A stretch of 64,000 nucleotides of DNA from Ruminiclostridium sufflavum DSM 19573 (GCF_003208175.1 NZ_QKMR01000015.1:1-64000); one strand, 5' to 3'. Positions 35,091 to 45,090 are shown, counted from the first letter of the stretch. Program-made: numbers and translations. The notes: generated from the sequence alone by a model not told the origin.

Positions 35091-35145
35091 TTTATTTTAT
35101 TATTAAGCTTATGCAGTAAAAATTTATTTAAAGGAGAGATGTGTA

Positions 35146-35625
35146 ATGGAAGAAATACTCGAGATATTGGAGAAAAACAGCAAGGCGACAGCCGGGCAGA
35201 TTGCTGTTATGCTGGGCAAGCCTTTGGAGGAGATTGAGGCCGCCATAAAAAAATATGAGACTGAGAGTGTAATTGTCGGTTACAGTACTCTTATAAATTG
35301 GGATAAAACAGAAAAGGAAAAGGTTACAGCTCTCATTGAGGTGAAGGTTACTCCGCAAAGAGGACTTGGATTTGATAAGATTGCAGACAGAATATACAAA
35401 TATCCCGAGGTTACCGCCTGTTACCTTATGTCAGGAGGTTTTGATCTTACGGTTATTATCGAAGGAAAGACAATGAAAGAGGTGGCGCTGTTTGTTTCTG
35501 AAAAGCTGGCACCGCTGGAATCAGTTTTGAGCACTTCAACCCATTTTGTCCTTAAAAAATATAAGGATAAAGGGATTATTTTCGAGGAGAAGCCGTCGGA
35601 CAGAAGGGAGCCGATATTTATATGA
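35146..35625 (+). CDS. Lrp/AsnC-family transcriptional regulator
   Basis: A 159-residue protein with an N-terminal winged helix (LEKNSKATAGQIAVMLGKPLEEIEAA) and a C-terminal RAM/AsnC ligand-binding ferredoxin-like domain (VTALIEVKVTPQRGLGFDKIA, then VTACYLMSGGFDLTVIIEG). These regulators sense amino acids and form octamers. AAAGGAGAG precedes the ATG. Its stop overlaps the aminotransferase start by four bases, so the pair is co-translated and placed under the T-box. The regulator is probably responsive to the substrate or product of that enzyme. Confidence 0.88.
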   Translation: MEEILEILEKNSKATAGQIAVMLGKPLEEIEAAIKKYETESVIVGYSTLINWDKTEKEKVTALIEVKVTPQRGLGFDKIADRIYKYPEVTACYLMSGGFDLTVIIEGKTMKEVALFVSEKLAPLESVLSTSTHFVLKKYKDKGIIFEEKPSDRREPIFI

Positions 35626-36791
35626 TAATAAAGGATATGATTCTGGATAGAATAAAGGATGTCCCGCCGTCAGGAATCAGGAAGTATTTTGATCTGATAA
35701 ATGAAATGAAGGATGCCATCTCCCTTGGCGTGGGAGAGCCTGACTTTATAACACCATGGAATATAAGAGAAGCCGGTATATATTCCTTGGAAAACGGGCA
35801 TACGAATTATTCCTCAAATGCTGGCTTTATTGAACTCAGAGAGGAAATAAGCAAGTATCTGAGAAAGTTCTCACTGGAATACAATGCGGTTGATGAAATT
35901 TTAGTTACAGTGGGGGGCAGTGAAGGTATAGATGCTGCTTTAAGAGCTCTTGCCGGGCCCGGTGATGAGGTTATAATTCCAGAACCGAGCTTTGTTGCAT
36001 ATCAGGGCTGTACACGTTTTACCGGAGCGACGCCGGTTACTGTTTCTCTTAAAGAGGAGAATAATTTTAAGCTTACCGCAGGTGAGCTTGAGGCAGCAAT
36101 TACAGAAAAAACAAAGGTCGTAATTATTCCTTTTCCCAATAACCCCACAGGTGCGATAATGACAAGGGAAGAGCTTTATGAGCTTGTGAAGGTGCTGAGA
36201 GATAAGAACATTATAGTGATATCGGATGAGATTTATTGTGAACTTACCTATGAGGGACAGCATACATCTATTGCAAGTTTCCCTGAAATGAAGGACAGAA
36301 CCATAGTTATTAATGGTTTTTCCAAGTCCTTTGCCATGACGGGATGGCGTTTGGGATATGCCTGCGGTCATAAGGATATAATAAACGAGATGAAAAAGAT
36401 TCATCAGTATGCTATAATGTGTGCGCCGACAGTAGCGCAGGATGCAGCAATAGAGGCTTTAAGGAACAGCGGTGAAGATGTGGTTATGATGGGGAAGGAA
36501 TATAACAGAAGAAGAAGGGTTATGCTGGACGGGTTCAGAAAGGCAGGCTTTTCGTGCTTCGAGCCTAAGGGGGCCTTCTATATATTCCCATGTATAAAAG
36601 CTTCAGGCTTAAGCTCGGAAGAATTTTGCGAGAGACTTCTCATAGAGAAGAAGGTGCTTGTGGTTCCGGGGACAGCATTCGGAAAATGCGGAGAAGGATA
36701 TATACGTGCATGTTATGCGGCATCAATGGAAAATATTAATGAGGCCATGCACAGAATTAAATTGTTTGCAGACAGCTTACAGGAGGCTTGA
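35622..36791 (+). CDS. Class I/II PLP-dependent aminotransferase
   Basis: A 389-residue fold-type I aminotransferase of the aspartate/aromatic/PatA group. Visible: GVGEPDFITPWNIR, YSSNAGFIELR, FPNNPTG (183-189 region), SDEIYCELTYEG and the PLP-lysine motif NGFSKSFAMTGWRLGYACG. The carboxylate-binding Arg lies in YIRACYAASMENI near the C-terminus. The amino-acid substrate cannot be decided from sequence; the T-box specifier (Cys or Ala) is a hint only. Four-base overlap with the Lrp/AsnC gene; a repeat copy begins five bases after the stop codon. Confidence 0.88.
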   Translation: MIIKDMILDRIKDVPPSGIRKYFDLINEMKDAISLGVGEPDFITPWNIREAGIYSLENGHTNYSSNAGFIELREEISKYLRKFSLEYNAVDEILVTVGGSEGIDAALRALAGPGDEVIIPEPSFVAYQGCTRFTGATPVTVSLKEENNFKLTAGELEAAITEKTKVVIIPFPNNPTGAIMTREELYELVKVLRDKNIIVISDEIYCELTYEGQHTSIASFPEMKDRTIVINGFSKSFAMTGWRLGYACGHKDIINEMKKIHQYAIMCAPTVAQDAAIEALRNSGEDVVMMGKEYNRRRRVMLDGFRKAGFSCFEPKGAFYIFPCIKASGLSSEEFCERLLIEKKVLVVPGTAFGKCGEGYIRACYAASMENINEAMHRIKLFADSLQEA

Positions 36792-36795
36792 CTAA

Positions 36796-36830
36796 AGTCA
36801 ATTACGGTTCAAGCCTTTGCGACGATATAC
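36796..36830. repeat. AGTCAATTAC-family repeat, one-ended
   Basis: AGTCAATTACGGTTCAAGCC followed by TTTGCGACGATATAC. Only the left half of the element is present, between the aminotransferase stop and the Shine-Dalgarno of the next gene. Confidence 0.7.
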
Positions 36831-36854
36831 TTCTAAGGGATATTGGAGGAACAG

Positions 36855-37694
36855 ATGTATAAATTAGTGGCAATTGATTTAGACGGAACCTTGCTTGATT
36901 CGGACAAGGAAATTTCAGCAAGAAATAAGGAGGCAATTGCTTCCGCTATCAAAAAGGGAGTTAAGGCGGTGATATGCTCAGGCAGAGTATATTCCGGCGC
37001 AAGACTTTATGCCGGGCAAATTGGCTCAAGGGATCCGATAATAGCATGTAATGGAGCGGTTATTACCGAAAATACCGATGGCAGAATTATATATTCGGAT
37101 TGCTTACATACCGAAGACTGTATGAGGATAATTGATATATTTCACAGGCATAAGCTGTATTTCCATGTTTATGCGGGGAATACCATGTTTACCGAAAAGC
37201 TGGGATACACCTCGCTTAAATATTTCGAAAAAAACAAGTCCCTTCCTCCTGAAGACAGAGTTGAAATAGAAGTGGTCGGGGATATGACAGCAAAGCTTGA
37301 GAGCATACCCGGAAAGGTTTTGAAATTTGTAGGCGTGGAGGATAGTATAGAGCAGCTCAGAAGGGCAAGGCATGAAATAGAGCAAATACCGGGTGTGGAT
37401 GTTATGAGCTCAAACTATGATAATTTTGAAGTCTTAAATAAAGGTGTCAGCAAGGGAGAGGCATTAAAAAAGTTATCCCGACTTTTAAATATTCAAGCTT
37501 CTGAAATGATTGCAATCGGAGATAATGAAAATGACATATCAATGTTTGAATATGCAGGCCTTAGTGTTGCAATGGAAAATGGAGAGGCTTTTGCCAAGGA
37601 AGCTGCGCAGTATGTTACGGCATCAAATAATAGTGATGGGGTTGCACTTGCTATTGAGAAATTTATTCTGGGTTGTAATGAAATCAAATTATAA
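36855..37694 (+). CDS. Cof-type HAD-superfamily phosphatase
   Basis: A 279-residue cytoplasmic phosphatase of HAD subfamily IIB. The nucleophile motif is AIDLDGTLLDSD at the N-terminus; motif II is in AVICSGR; the Lys is in KGEALKKL; motif IV is in AIGDNENDISMFEYAG. Members dephosphorylate sugar phosphates, FMN or PLP, and specificity cannot be read here. ATG 36855 is selected because GGAGG lies five bases upstream; the frame is also open from a TTG at 36843. Confidence 0.87.
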   Translation: MYKLVAIDLDGTLLDSDKEISARNKEAIASAIKKGVKAVICSGRVYSGARLYAGQIGSRDPIIACNGAVITENTDGRIIYSDCLHTEDCMRIIDIFHRHKLYFHVYAGNTMFTEKLGYTSLKYFEKNKSLPPEDRVEIEVVGDMTAKLESIPGKVLKFVGVEDSIEQLRRARHEIEQIPGVDVMSSNYDNFEVLNKGVSKGEALKKLSRLLNIQASEMIAIGDNENDISMFEYAGLSVAMENGEAFAKEAAQYVTASNNSDGVALAIEKFILGCNEIKL

Positions 37695-37845
37695 ATTTGG
37701 TGCAAAAATACGTAATGTTGGCTATAATAAGAATATATTAAATAAAAATTGAAGCATGTATATAAATCAATTTTAGTTTAAACGGTAATTTACAAAGTTT
37801 TAAGTATTTATCTGCAATATAAAAAAATATGAGAGGGATGATAGA

Positions 37846-38965
37846 GTGCTTGAGTTAGAACAATACAGACTGGAACTGCAAGGCCTGAAAAGCAATTTAG
37901 ATGAAATGAGGGCTTCACTTTGACATCGCCAGATTGAACGACGAGATAGCAGAGCTTGAACACAAAGCTTCTGAGCCTGAGTTTTGGAATGATATGGAGA
38001 AATCCCAAAGGATTCTGCAAAAAATAAAGACATTAAAATCAAAGCTTGATAATTTTGAGGCCATAAGCACTCAATGGGAGGATTTAATAACCCTATCTGA
38101 TTTAGGGCTGGAGGAGCAGGACGAAAGCGTTATACCGGAAGTCGGCGAGGGACTTGAAAAAATAAAAAACAGTCTTGAGGCTCTTAGATTGGAAACGCTT
38201 CTTACAGGACCCTATGACAAAAACAATGCTATTCTTACGCTTCATGCCGGCGCAGGAGGAACAGAAGCTCAGGACTGGGTGCAGATGCTGCTGCGAATGT
38301 TTACAAGATGGGCAGAAAATAAAGGCTATCAGGTTGAAATTCTGGATTACCTGGATGGGGATGAAGCAGGAGTGAAGAGCGTAACAATTCAGATTATCGG
38401 TGAAAACGCCTACGGATATATGAAATCTGAAAAGGGAGTTCACAGGTTGGTCAGAATATCTCCTTTTGATGCGTCGGGAAGAAGGCATACCTCCTTTGCA
38501 TCTCTTGATGTTATGCCGGAGCTTGATGAATCAATTGAAATTGATATCAATCCCGAGGATATAAAAATGGATGTCTACAGAGCCAGCGGGGCAGGCGGAC
38601 AGCATATAAACAAGACCAGCTCTGCGGTAAGGCTCACACATATACCGACAGGTGTTGTGGTTGCATGTCAGACGCAGCGCTCGCAGTTTCAGAATAAGGA
38701 TACCGCAATGAAAATGCTCAAAGCAAAGCTTTTTGATATAAAAGAACGTGAGCAGAAGGAAAAAATAGAGGACTTAAAGGGTCTCCAGATGGATATTGCA
38801 TGGGGAAGCCAGATCAGGTCCTATGTCTTTTGCCCTTATACTCTTGTAAAGGATCACCGTACCAATTATGAAAACGGAAATGTTAATGCTGTTATGGACG
38901 GAGAGCTTGACGGCTTTATAAATGCATATCTTTCTATGGACAAAAAAGCTGTAAAGACAGATTAG
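37846..38965 (+). CDS. prfB: Peptide chain release factor 2 with programmed +1 frameshift
   Basis: RF2 ends translation at UGA and UAA. The gene starts at GTG 37846 (after GAGAGGG) and runs 25 codons to CTT TGA. At 37918-37924 the sequence CTTTGAC, with an AGGG Shine-Dalgarno-like element eight bases before, is the classical autoregulatory +1 slip site. The product continues in the next frame from GAC 37922 ([16 protein letters not shown]). The full protein is ~372 residues. The tripeptide anticodon SPF is in [13 protein letters not shown] and the catalytic GGQ in [13 protein letters not shown]. larB starts eight bases after its stop. Confidence 0.95.
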
Positions 38966-38973
38966 AGGGAAAT

Positions 38974-39720
38974 ATGAATTCAAAGGAGCTAAAGAAGTTA
39001 CTTGAAGATGTGAAAACCGGTTCTGTTGAGGTTGAGCAGGCATATAAGGAAATAAAAGCCCTTCCTTATGAGGACTTGGGCTTTGCCAAGCTTGATCATC
39101 ACAGAACTATCAGAAATGGTTATCCCGAAGTTATTTATTGCGAAGGAAAGACAAATAGCCAGATTGTCGAAATAGTACAGAGATTAATGCAGAAAAATAA
39201 TAATATCCTTGCCACAAGAGCGTCACAGGAGGTGTATGATGCCGTATGCGGAGTGATCTCCGAGGCGGAATACCATTCTGAGGCGAGGATAATTGTTGTC
39301 AGAAGAAGAACTGTTGTTTTAGCAGACAGGCAAATTGCTGTTATTACGGCCGGTACTTCTGATATACCGGTGGCGGAGGAAGCAGCCGTAACGGCGGAAG
39401 TGCTGGGGAACAGGGTTACAAGAATCTATGATGTGGGCGTTGCAGGCATTCACAGGCTGCTGTCAAAGATGGATATCATATCTGAGGCCAATGTAGTAAT
39501 TGTAGTCGCGGGAATGGAGGGTGCTCTTGCAAGCGTTGTGGGAGGATTGGTTGATAAGCCTGTAATTGCGGTTCCCACAAGTGTTGGATATGGAGCGAGC
39601 TTCGGGGGATTATCAGCGCTTTTGACTATGCTGAACAGCTGTGCCAGCGGAATTGGGGTAGTGAATATTGATAATGGCTTTGGGGCAGGATATTTGGCGA
39701 GTAATATTAACAAGCTTTAA
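38974..39720 (+). CDS. larB: Nickel-pincer cofactor biosynthesis protein LarB
   Basis: LarB carboxylates nicotinic acid adenine dinucleotide to the pyridinium-3,5-biscarboxylate intermediate of the nickel-pincer cofactor. The 248-residue protein has the PurE-like C-terminal domain ([47 protein letters not shown]) and an N-terminal LarB-specific region with [19 protein letters not shown]. It lies eight bases after prfB and 60 bases before larC, so it is probably one transcript. The superficial likeness to PurE is family-level; the true purE lies at 55008. Confidence 0.92.
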   Translation: MNSKELKKLLEDVKTGSVEVEQAYKEIKALPYEDLGFAKLDHHRTIRNGYPEVIYCEGKTNSQIVEIVQRLMQKNNNILATRASQEVYDAVCGVISEAEYHSEARIIVVRRRTVVLADRQIAVITAGTSDIPVAEEAAVTAEVLGNRVTRIYDVGVAGIHRLLSKMDIISEANVVIVVAGMEGALASVVGGLVDKPVIAVPTSVGYGASFGGLSALLTMLNSCASGIGVVNIDNGFGAGYLASNINKL

Positions 39721-39782
39721 ATGGCACGGTCAGACCGGAGATAAAAGGGCCTGCATGGAAAAAGGCTTGATTGGAGGACACA

Positions 39783-41051
39783 ATGAGGGTTTTATATTTT
39801 GACTGCTTTTCCGGAATTAGCGGTGATATGGCATTAGGAGCTTTACTTGATTTGGGCTTGGAGCAGAAAGCCTTTTTAAACGAGCTAAAAAAGCTTAATA
39901 TATCCGGCTATTCTGTGGACATTCAAAAGGTTGTCAGAAACGGAATTTCAGGTACGGACGTAAATATAATACTTGAAGAAGGCGTTCAGGAAAACGAAAG
40001 CCGGCACTTTCACCGGAATAATGGGGAAAAGGAATGTCACGGGCATTCACATAATACACAACCGGAAAGAAACCTTACAGATATAGAAAATATAATTGCT
40101 ATGAGTGATTTGAAGCCCGCGGTTAAGGCTATGAGTACAAAGGTATTCAGAGAAATAGCCAGAGCGGAGGCAAAGGTTCATGGAAAGGATATAGATGAAA
40201 TACACTTTCATGAGGTTGGCGCGATAGACTCTATTGTGGATATTGCAGGTGTCTGTATATGCATTGATATGCTTGGAATAGAAAGGATATATGCTTCCGA
40301 GCTGCATGACGGAAAAGGCTTTGTGAAATGTGCTCATGGTCTGCTTCCTGTACCTGTGCCTGCAGTCATGGAAATGCTTTGTGACAGCAATATACCCTTG
40401 ATTTCTGAAAATGTACCCTTTGAGCTGGTGACACCGACAGGAATGGCTATCTTGAAGATGACCTGTGCAGGTTTCGGCAAGATGCCTCCGTTATCAATAG
40501 AACGGACAGGGTATGGCATGGGCAAGCGTGAAACCGGAAGGTTTAATGCTTTAAGAACAGTTGTGGGCACACTGTATGAGCAGGATATGATTCCTAATGA
40601 GGAAATTTCAATACTGGAAACAAATATTGACAATATGTCTCCGGAGATATTAGGCTACACGATGGAAAAGCTGTTTGACAACGGGGCGCTGGATGTTTAC
40701 TATACGCCCATTTATATGAAAAAAAGCAGACCGTCTGTCATGCTTACGGTTTTGTCAAAATACGGAGATGAAAAGAAGTTTTCAGATATTATTTTTAAAG
40801 AAACCTCAACTCTTGGTATAAGGCTTAGCTATTCTCTTAGATATTGTATGAACAGGGAATTGGTCAAGGTAGATACCCAGTATGGATCTGTCAGGGTCAA
40901 GGTGGCCAGCAGTGAGCATTTTATGAAATTTGCGCCTGAATATGAGGACTGCAAAAATATTGCTGTTAAAACAGGAATGCCTATCAACAAGGTTTATGAG
41001 CTGGTGAATGAAAAGTACAGGCAGGAAGGTAACTCAGTTGCTATACAATAA
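39783..41051 (+). CDS. larC: Nickel-insertion protein LarC
   Basis: LarC inserts Ni2+ into the sulfur-bearing pincer nucleotide in a CTP-dependent step. The 422-residue protein has YFDCFSGISGDMALGALLDLG at the N-terminus, a His-rich loop (ECHGHSHNTQPE, about 80-91) suited to metal handling, and DEIHFHEVGAIDSIVDIAG. The C-terminal part includes ETNIDNMSPEILGYTMEKL. Lactobacillus plantarum makes this protein from two frames (LarC1/LarC2) by frameshift; here both halves lie in one frame. ATG 39783 has GGAGG at five bases; a TTG at 39771 is in frame but less likely. larA and larE are not in the window. Confidence 0.92.
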   Translation: MRVLYFDCFSGISGDMALGALLDLGLEQKAFLNELKKLNISGYSVDIQKVVRNGISGTDVNIILEEGVQENESRHFHRNNGEKECHGHSHNTQPERNLTDIENIIAMSDLKPAVKAMSTKVFREIARAEAKVHGKDIDEIHFHEVGAIDSIVDIAGVCICIDMLGIERIYASELHDGKGFVKCAHGLLPVPVPAVMEMLCDSNIPLISENVPFELVTPTGMAILKMTCAGFGKMPPLSIERTGYGMGKRETGRFNALRTVVGTLYEQDMIPNEEISILETNIDNMSPEILGYTMEKLFDNGALDVYYTPIYMKKSRPSVMLTVLSKYGDEKKFSDIIFKETSTLGIRLSYSLRYCMNRELVKVDTQYGSVRVKVASSEHFMKFAPEYEDCKNIAVKTGMPINKVYELVNEKYRQEGNSVAIQ

Positions 41052-41994
41052 ATTTTCCGTTTATCTGAAAAATAAATATGGCTCAAAGGTATACAAGCTT
41101 CCGCTGAATCTTCCGGTAACCTGCCCAAACAGGGATGGAAATATAGGAACAGGCGGCTGCACTTTTTGCGGAGAGGAAGGAGCCGGATTTGAAAACCTTT
41201 CATGTGAAATGTCTGTTGCTGATCAGCTTAAGCAGAATGCGAAATACATAGGAAAAAACTATTCAAGTGAAAAATTTATTGCTTATTTTCAAAATTACTC
41301 CAATACCTATTTATCCTTTGATTTGTTTGCTGAAAATATTGCCGAGGCATGTGCCGATGGCATTGCCGCTGTCTATATTTCAACCAGACCTGACTGTATC
41401 TCGGACAGATACATGGAATATCTGGCACAGCTTAAAAGTGAGAAGGCAATAGACATTGTTATTGAGCTTGGGTTACAGACGGTAAACTATCATACCTTGA
41501 AGAGGCTGAACAGGGGACATACCTTGGCCGAGTTTATTGATGCCGTAATAAGGATAAAAAAATACCGCCTTGAGGTATGTGCACATTACATTACCGATTT
41601 GCCATATGATAATTTGGAGGATGTGGTTGAAGGAGCCAAAATCATTTCAGCGCTGGGAGTTTCACAGGTAAAATGCCACTCCTTGTATATTTTGAAGGAC
41701 ACAGAGCTTGAAAAGCAGTATTTGCGCGGAGAGGTCACTCCGATTTCTTTAGATGAGTTTATTGACAGAACAATAGCTTTTCTGGAGCATCTTAATCCCG
41801 ATATTGTTATTCAGAGATTAATCGGACGGGCTCCGGCTGACAGAACAGTTTTTTGCAACTGGAGCACCAGCTGGTGGAAAATTCGGGATTTAATAGAAAT
41901 GAAGATGGCCGGACAGGGAAGCTTTCAGGGAAGATGCTTTAATTATCTTAATGGAGAGTCCGGAATGACAGGAGTGCAAAAAAACAAATCTTAA
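41038..41994 (+). CDS. Radical SAM protein, YhcC/TIGR01212 family
   Basis: A ~318-residue cytoplasmic radical S-adenosylmethionine enzyme. The cluster motif is CPNRDGNIGTGGCTFC, in which the Cys arrangement is Cx11-12CxxC (typical for YhcC). Also present are FQNYSNTY, STRPDC and ELGLQT. The reaction is not established; E. coli YhcC is uncharacterised. The open frame begins at ATG 41008 inside larC, but AGGAAGG lies eight bases before TTG 41038, after which the protein reads LYNKFSVYLKNKYGSK as in relatives; the start is therefore inferred as TTG 41038. It overlaps larC by 14 bases. Confidence 0.8.
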   Translation: MLYNKFSVYLKNKYGSKVYKLPLNLPVTCPNRDGNIGTGGCTFCGEEGAGFENLSCEMSVADQLKQNAKYIGKNYSSEKFIAYFQNYSNTYLSFDLFAENIAEACADGIAAVYISTRPDCISDRYMEYLAQLKSEKAIDIVIELGLQTVNYHTLKRLNRGHTLAEFIDAVIRIKKYRLEVCAHYITDLPYDNLEDVVEGAKIISALGVSQVKCHSLYILKDTELEKQYLRGEVTPISLDEFIDRTIAFLEHLNPDIVIQRLIGRAPADRTVFCNWSTSWWKIRDLIEMKMAGQGSFQGRCFNYLNGESGMTGVQKNKS

Positions 41995-42161
41995 TGCTAT
42001 GCATTGTAAATAAAATTGGATATAATATAGAGAAGATTCATAAAAATGCAGTTAAATTGTAAAAGAGTGCCGGTTTATCAGATATTCTTTTAAGATTCAT
42101 AAAGAATACTTAGCTTGCAAGGTTTTCTTAAATTATTATTTATAAAGAGGAGCTGTGAAGG

Positions 42162-43697
42162 TTGAACAATGAAATGGTTTTAGTAATTGATTTCGGCGGT
42201 CAATATAATCAATTGATTGCACGCCGTGTCAGAGAAGCAAATGTATACTGTGAGGTCATTCCATACAGTGCTTCAATAGAACGTATTAAGTCCTGCAATC
42301 CCAAAGGAATTATATTTACCGGAGGTCCGGCATCTGTATTGGATGAAGGCGCACCTAAATGTGATCCCGGTGTTTTTGAATTGGGAATTCCGGTTCTGGG
42401 AATATGCTATGGTATGCAATTAATGGGTGTCATGCTGGGTGGAAGCGTTGCGGCGGCAAAGCAGCGTGAATATGGAAAAGTAGAAATTAATGTTGATAAA
42501 TCACAGCCGTTTTTCGAAAATGTTGGTGAGAATACCACCTGCTGGATGAGCCACACATATTATGTTGACAAAGCACCGGAAGGCTTCAAGGTTACGGCAG
42601 CATCGTCAAACTGTCCGACTGCGGCAATGCAGTGTACTGATAAGAAATTTTATGCAGTTCAATTCCATCCTGAAGTAATGCATACGCCAAAGGGAAAAGA
42701 AATGCTGAAAAATTTCCTGTACGGCATATGCGGCTGCAAGGGGGACTGGAAGATGTCCGCTTTTGTTGAAAGCTCTATTAAGGCTATCAGAGAAAAGGTT
42801 GGAGACAAAAAGGTACTTTGCGGCTTGTCAGGCGGTGTAGATTCTTCTGTGGCAGCCGTACTTATAAGCAAGGCAGTGGGAAGGCAGCTGACATGTATAT
42901 TTGTTGATCACGGTCTTCTGAGGAAAAATGAAGGTGATGAGGTTGAAGAAATATTCAGAAAGCAATTCGATATAAATCTTGTTCGTGTGAATTGTGAAGA
43001 CAGGTTTTTGGGAAAGCTTGCCGGTGTGTCCGATCCAGAAAGAAAGAGGAAGATAATCGGTGAGGAATTTATCCGGGTTTTTGAAGATGAGGCAAAGAAG
43101 ATAGGCACTGTGGATTTTCTGGTTCAGGGAACAATTTACCCTGACGTTATCGAAAGCGGCCACGGTGATGCGGCTGTAATAAAGAGCCATCACAATGTGG
43201 GAGGACTTCCTGATTACGTTGATTTCAAGGAAATAATAGAGCCTTTAAGAAACTTGTTTAAGGATGAGGTCAGAAAGGCAGGAGAGGAGCTGGGAATTCC
43301 TGAGGATTTAGTCTGGAGGCAGCCATTTCCGGGACCTGGGCTTGCTATCAGAGTTATTGGCGATTTGACAAAGGAAAAGCTTGATACTCTAAGAGATACG
43401 GACTATATTTTCCGTGAGGAAATTAAAGCAGCCGGCTTATCAAGGGATATAAACCAGTACTTTACAGTACTGACGAATATGAGAAGCGTAGGTGTTATGG
43501 GTGATGAGAGAACCTATGACTACACTTTGGCACTTCGTGCTGTGACAACTACCGACTTCATGACTGCTGACTGGGCAAGGATTCCTTACGACTTACTGGA
43601 GAAAATCTCAAACCGCATTGTCAACGAATGCAAAAACATCAACAGAGTCGTGTATGACATAACCTCGAAGCCGCCTTCAACAATAGAGTGGGAGTAA
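42162..43697 (+). CDS. guaA: GMP synthase (glutamine-hydrolysing)
   Basis: It converts XMP to GMP with ATP and glutamine. The 511-residue protein has an N-terminal class I amidotransferase (nucleophile Cys in [11 protein letters not shown]; His/Glu in FHPEVMHT) and an ATP-pyrophosphatase (PP-loop [11 protein letters not shown]), then the C-terminal dimerisation domain with [14 protein letters not shown] and KPPSTIEWE end. Start TTG 42162 follows GAGGAG with nine-base spacing; no in-frame ATG is better placed. It is separate from the pur operon 12 kb away. A bidirectional terminator follows. Confidence 0.96.
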   Translation: MNNEMVLVIDFGGQYNQLIARRVREANVYCEVIPYSASIERIKSCNPKGIIFTGGPASVLDEGAPKCDPGVFELGIPVLGICYGMQLMGVMLGGSVAAAKQREYGKVEINVDKSQPFFENVGENTTCWMSHTYYVDKAPEGFKVTAASSNCPTAAMQCTDKKFYAVQFHPEVMHTPKGKEMLKNFLYGICGCKGDWKMSAFVESSIKAIREKVGDKKVLCGLSGGVDSSVAAVLISKAVGRQLTCIFVDHGLLRKNEGDEVEEIFRKQFDINLVRVNCEDRFLGKLAGVSDPERKRKIIGEEFIRVFEDEAKKIGTVDFLVQGTIYPDVIESGHGDAAVIKSHHNVGGLPDYVDFKEIIEPLRNLFKDEVRKAGEELGIPEDLVWRQPFPGPGLAIRVIGDLTKEKLDTLRDTDYIFREEIKAAGLSRDINQYFTVLTNMRSVGVMGDERTYDYTLALRAVTTTDFMTADWARIPYDLLEKISNRIVNECKNINRVVYDITSKPPSTIEWE

Positions 43698-43763
43698 GCG
43701 GATATGTGCATGTTACTTTCTTGATACCGTAATTATCAAAATAATAATTAAGAATTTGTTCAT

Positions 43764-43800
43764 AAAAAGAGCATTAATAATTTTTAAATGCTCTTTTTAT
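43764..43800. terminator. Bidirectional intrinsic terminator
   Basis: AAAAAGAGCATT pairs with AATGCTCTTTTTAT; T-runs exist on both strands, between convergent guaA and the nitrilase-fold gene. Confidence 0.85.
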
Positions 43801-43854
43801 GGTTGCCAAGAATACCTATGATTTTTTCTATATAGTACACTTTTAAAGTTAGGG

Positions 43855-45090
43855 TTATTTCACTCTTATCGGTGCATAAATGTGAAGTTCACCTAACCCA
43901 TGAGGATACATGTTTTGTTCCGCTTCAGCGGTATAGTTAACCTTTGTGACATAAGCGGCAGGAATATTGTCAGACAGCATTGGGCCGCAGCTGCTGTCAT
44001 AGCTATAGGTTTTAAGCTGTGAATGACAGCAGTCTCCGTTTTGGGCATCACCTTCGAGCACATATTCACCGTCACAATTAAATAGAATACCGCCTTGTCT
44101 GGTTGCAGCCGAATCTTTCATTAACTGCATTCCGCAGGATATAACTATTTGTATGTCAAGCTGCTGCTGTATGCTCCCTTCTGATAAATAACCAAGTAAT
44201 CTCTTTCTCTTATGATCAAGGCAAATTTCTATTCCTATATTCAGCCCTCCGCAGTTAAAGGCAGAGTAAGTCAAGGTATCAACAGGATTGCCGGCAGCTG
44301 ACACAGAGGGATAATTTACCATTGTCTGTAAATAGTGTTTAACTGTACCCTCTGAAACAGCCGGATTATTGAGAATAAAATCTTCCTTTGATTTAAATTC
44401 CTTCTGAATGGCTTTCGGATTTTGACTGTAATATACAAAACATCTATTGTAGATATTTTTATCGGCCAAGCCGTCACTCATATTTAAAATATCGCATAAT
44501 AAATTTGAAAGCTCCTGATCATAGTCATTTTCTGCATTTATTTTTTTGTCAGCAATTTTTAATAATTTTGATATCGCAGGAATGCTGTTTGCTTTTGCGT
44601 TATTCTTTAAAATACTATATACACGCAGATAATCATCGCCAACCTTGGATAGAATATCATCCATGCTGGTTTGGCAAGCGGCTTCATCTGAAGTTGTCAA
44701 AATAGAGCCGAACAGGAAAAGCCAATTGCTGAAATCATATTGTTTTCCGATGTCGTTAATAATATTTATAAGACTGTCACTTATTTTTTTGTACATTTCA
44801 TCATTTTCTTTTTGAGAATAAAAATATGCTCCCTTAATTCCTCTCCAAAAAAATTCAGGCAATGCAAATACCTTCAAGGTACTGCTGTCATTGCTTATAT
44901 TGCTGGTACTGACAGCTTGCCTTAATACATCAGATACGATTTTTAACCGGGCGTTAATATCGTCATTATCATTTTGCAGACCAAGATAGATACCCCAGTC
45001 GCTTGTCCCTTCAACTGATTCTTTCAGCAGCGGGGTGGTACTCAATACATGACCGATAAATTGTACATTTGTGTAAGTAAATTCCTTCAT
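43855..45090 (-). CDS. Divergent carbon-nitrogen hydrolase (nitrilase-fold) protein
   Basis: A 411-residue protein, longer than normal nitrilases (~280-330). A Glu-Lys-Cys pattern is visible: Glu79 in FALPEFFWRG, a Lys-rich segment NPKAIQKEFKSKEDF (226-236, candidate Lys230 or Lys233) and Cys290 in IGIEICLDHKR. A ~100-residue helical insert lies between Glu and Lys (about 140-215). No signal peptide is evident, so it is cytoplasmic. Nitrilase-fold enzymes hydrolyse or condense amides and nitriles, but the substrate is unknown. It stands alone, convergent with guaA; its upstream region of ~500 bases is AT-rich with no clear promoter. Confidence 0.65.
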   Translation of the reverse strand: MKEFTYTNVQFIGHVLSTTPLLKESVEGTSDWGIYLGLQNDNDDINARLKIVSDVLRQAVSTSNISNDSSTLKVFALPEFFWRGIKGAYFYSQKENDEMYKKISDSLINIINDIGKQYDFSNWLFLFGSILTTSDEAACQTSMDDILSKVGDDYLRVYSILKNNAKANSIPAISKLLKIADKKINAENDYDQELSNLLCDILNMSDGLADKNIYNRCFVYYSQNPKAIQKEFKSKEDFILNNPAVSEGTVKHYLQTMVNYPSVSAAGNPVDTLTYSAFNCGGLNIGIEICLDHKRKRLLGYLSEGSIQQQLDIQIVISCGMQLMKDSAATRQGGILFNCDGEYVLEGDAQNGDCCHSQLKTYSYDSSCGPMLSDNIPAAYVTKVNYTAEAEQNMYPHGLGELHIYAPIRVK

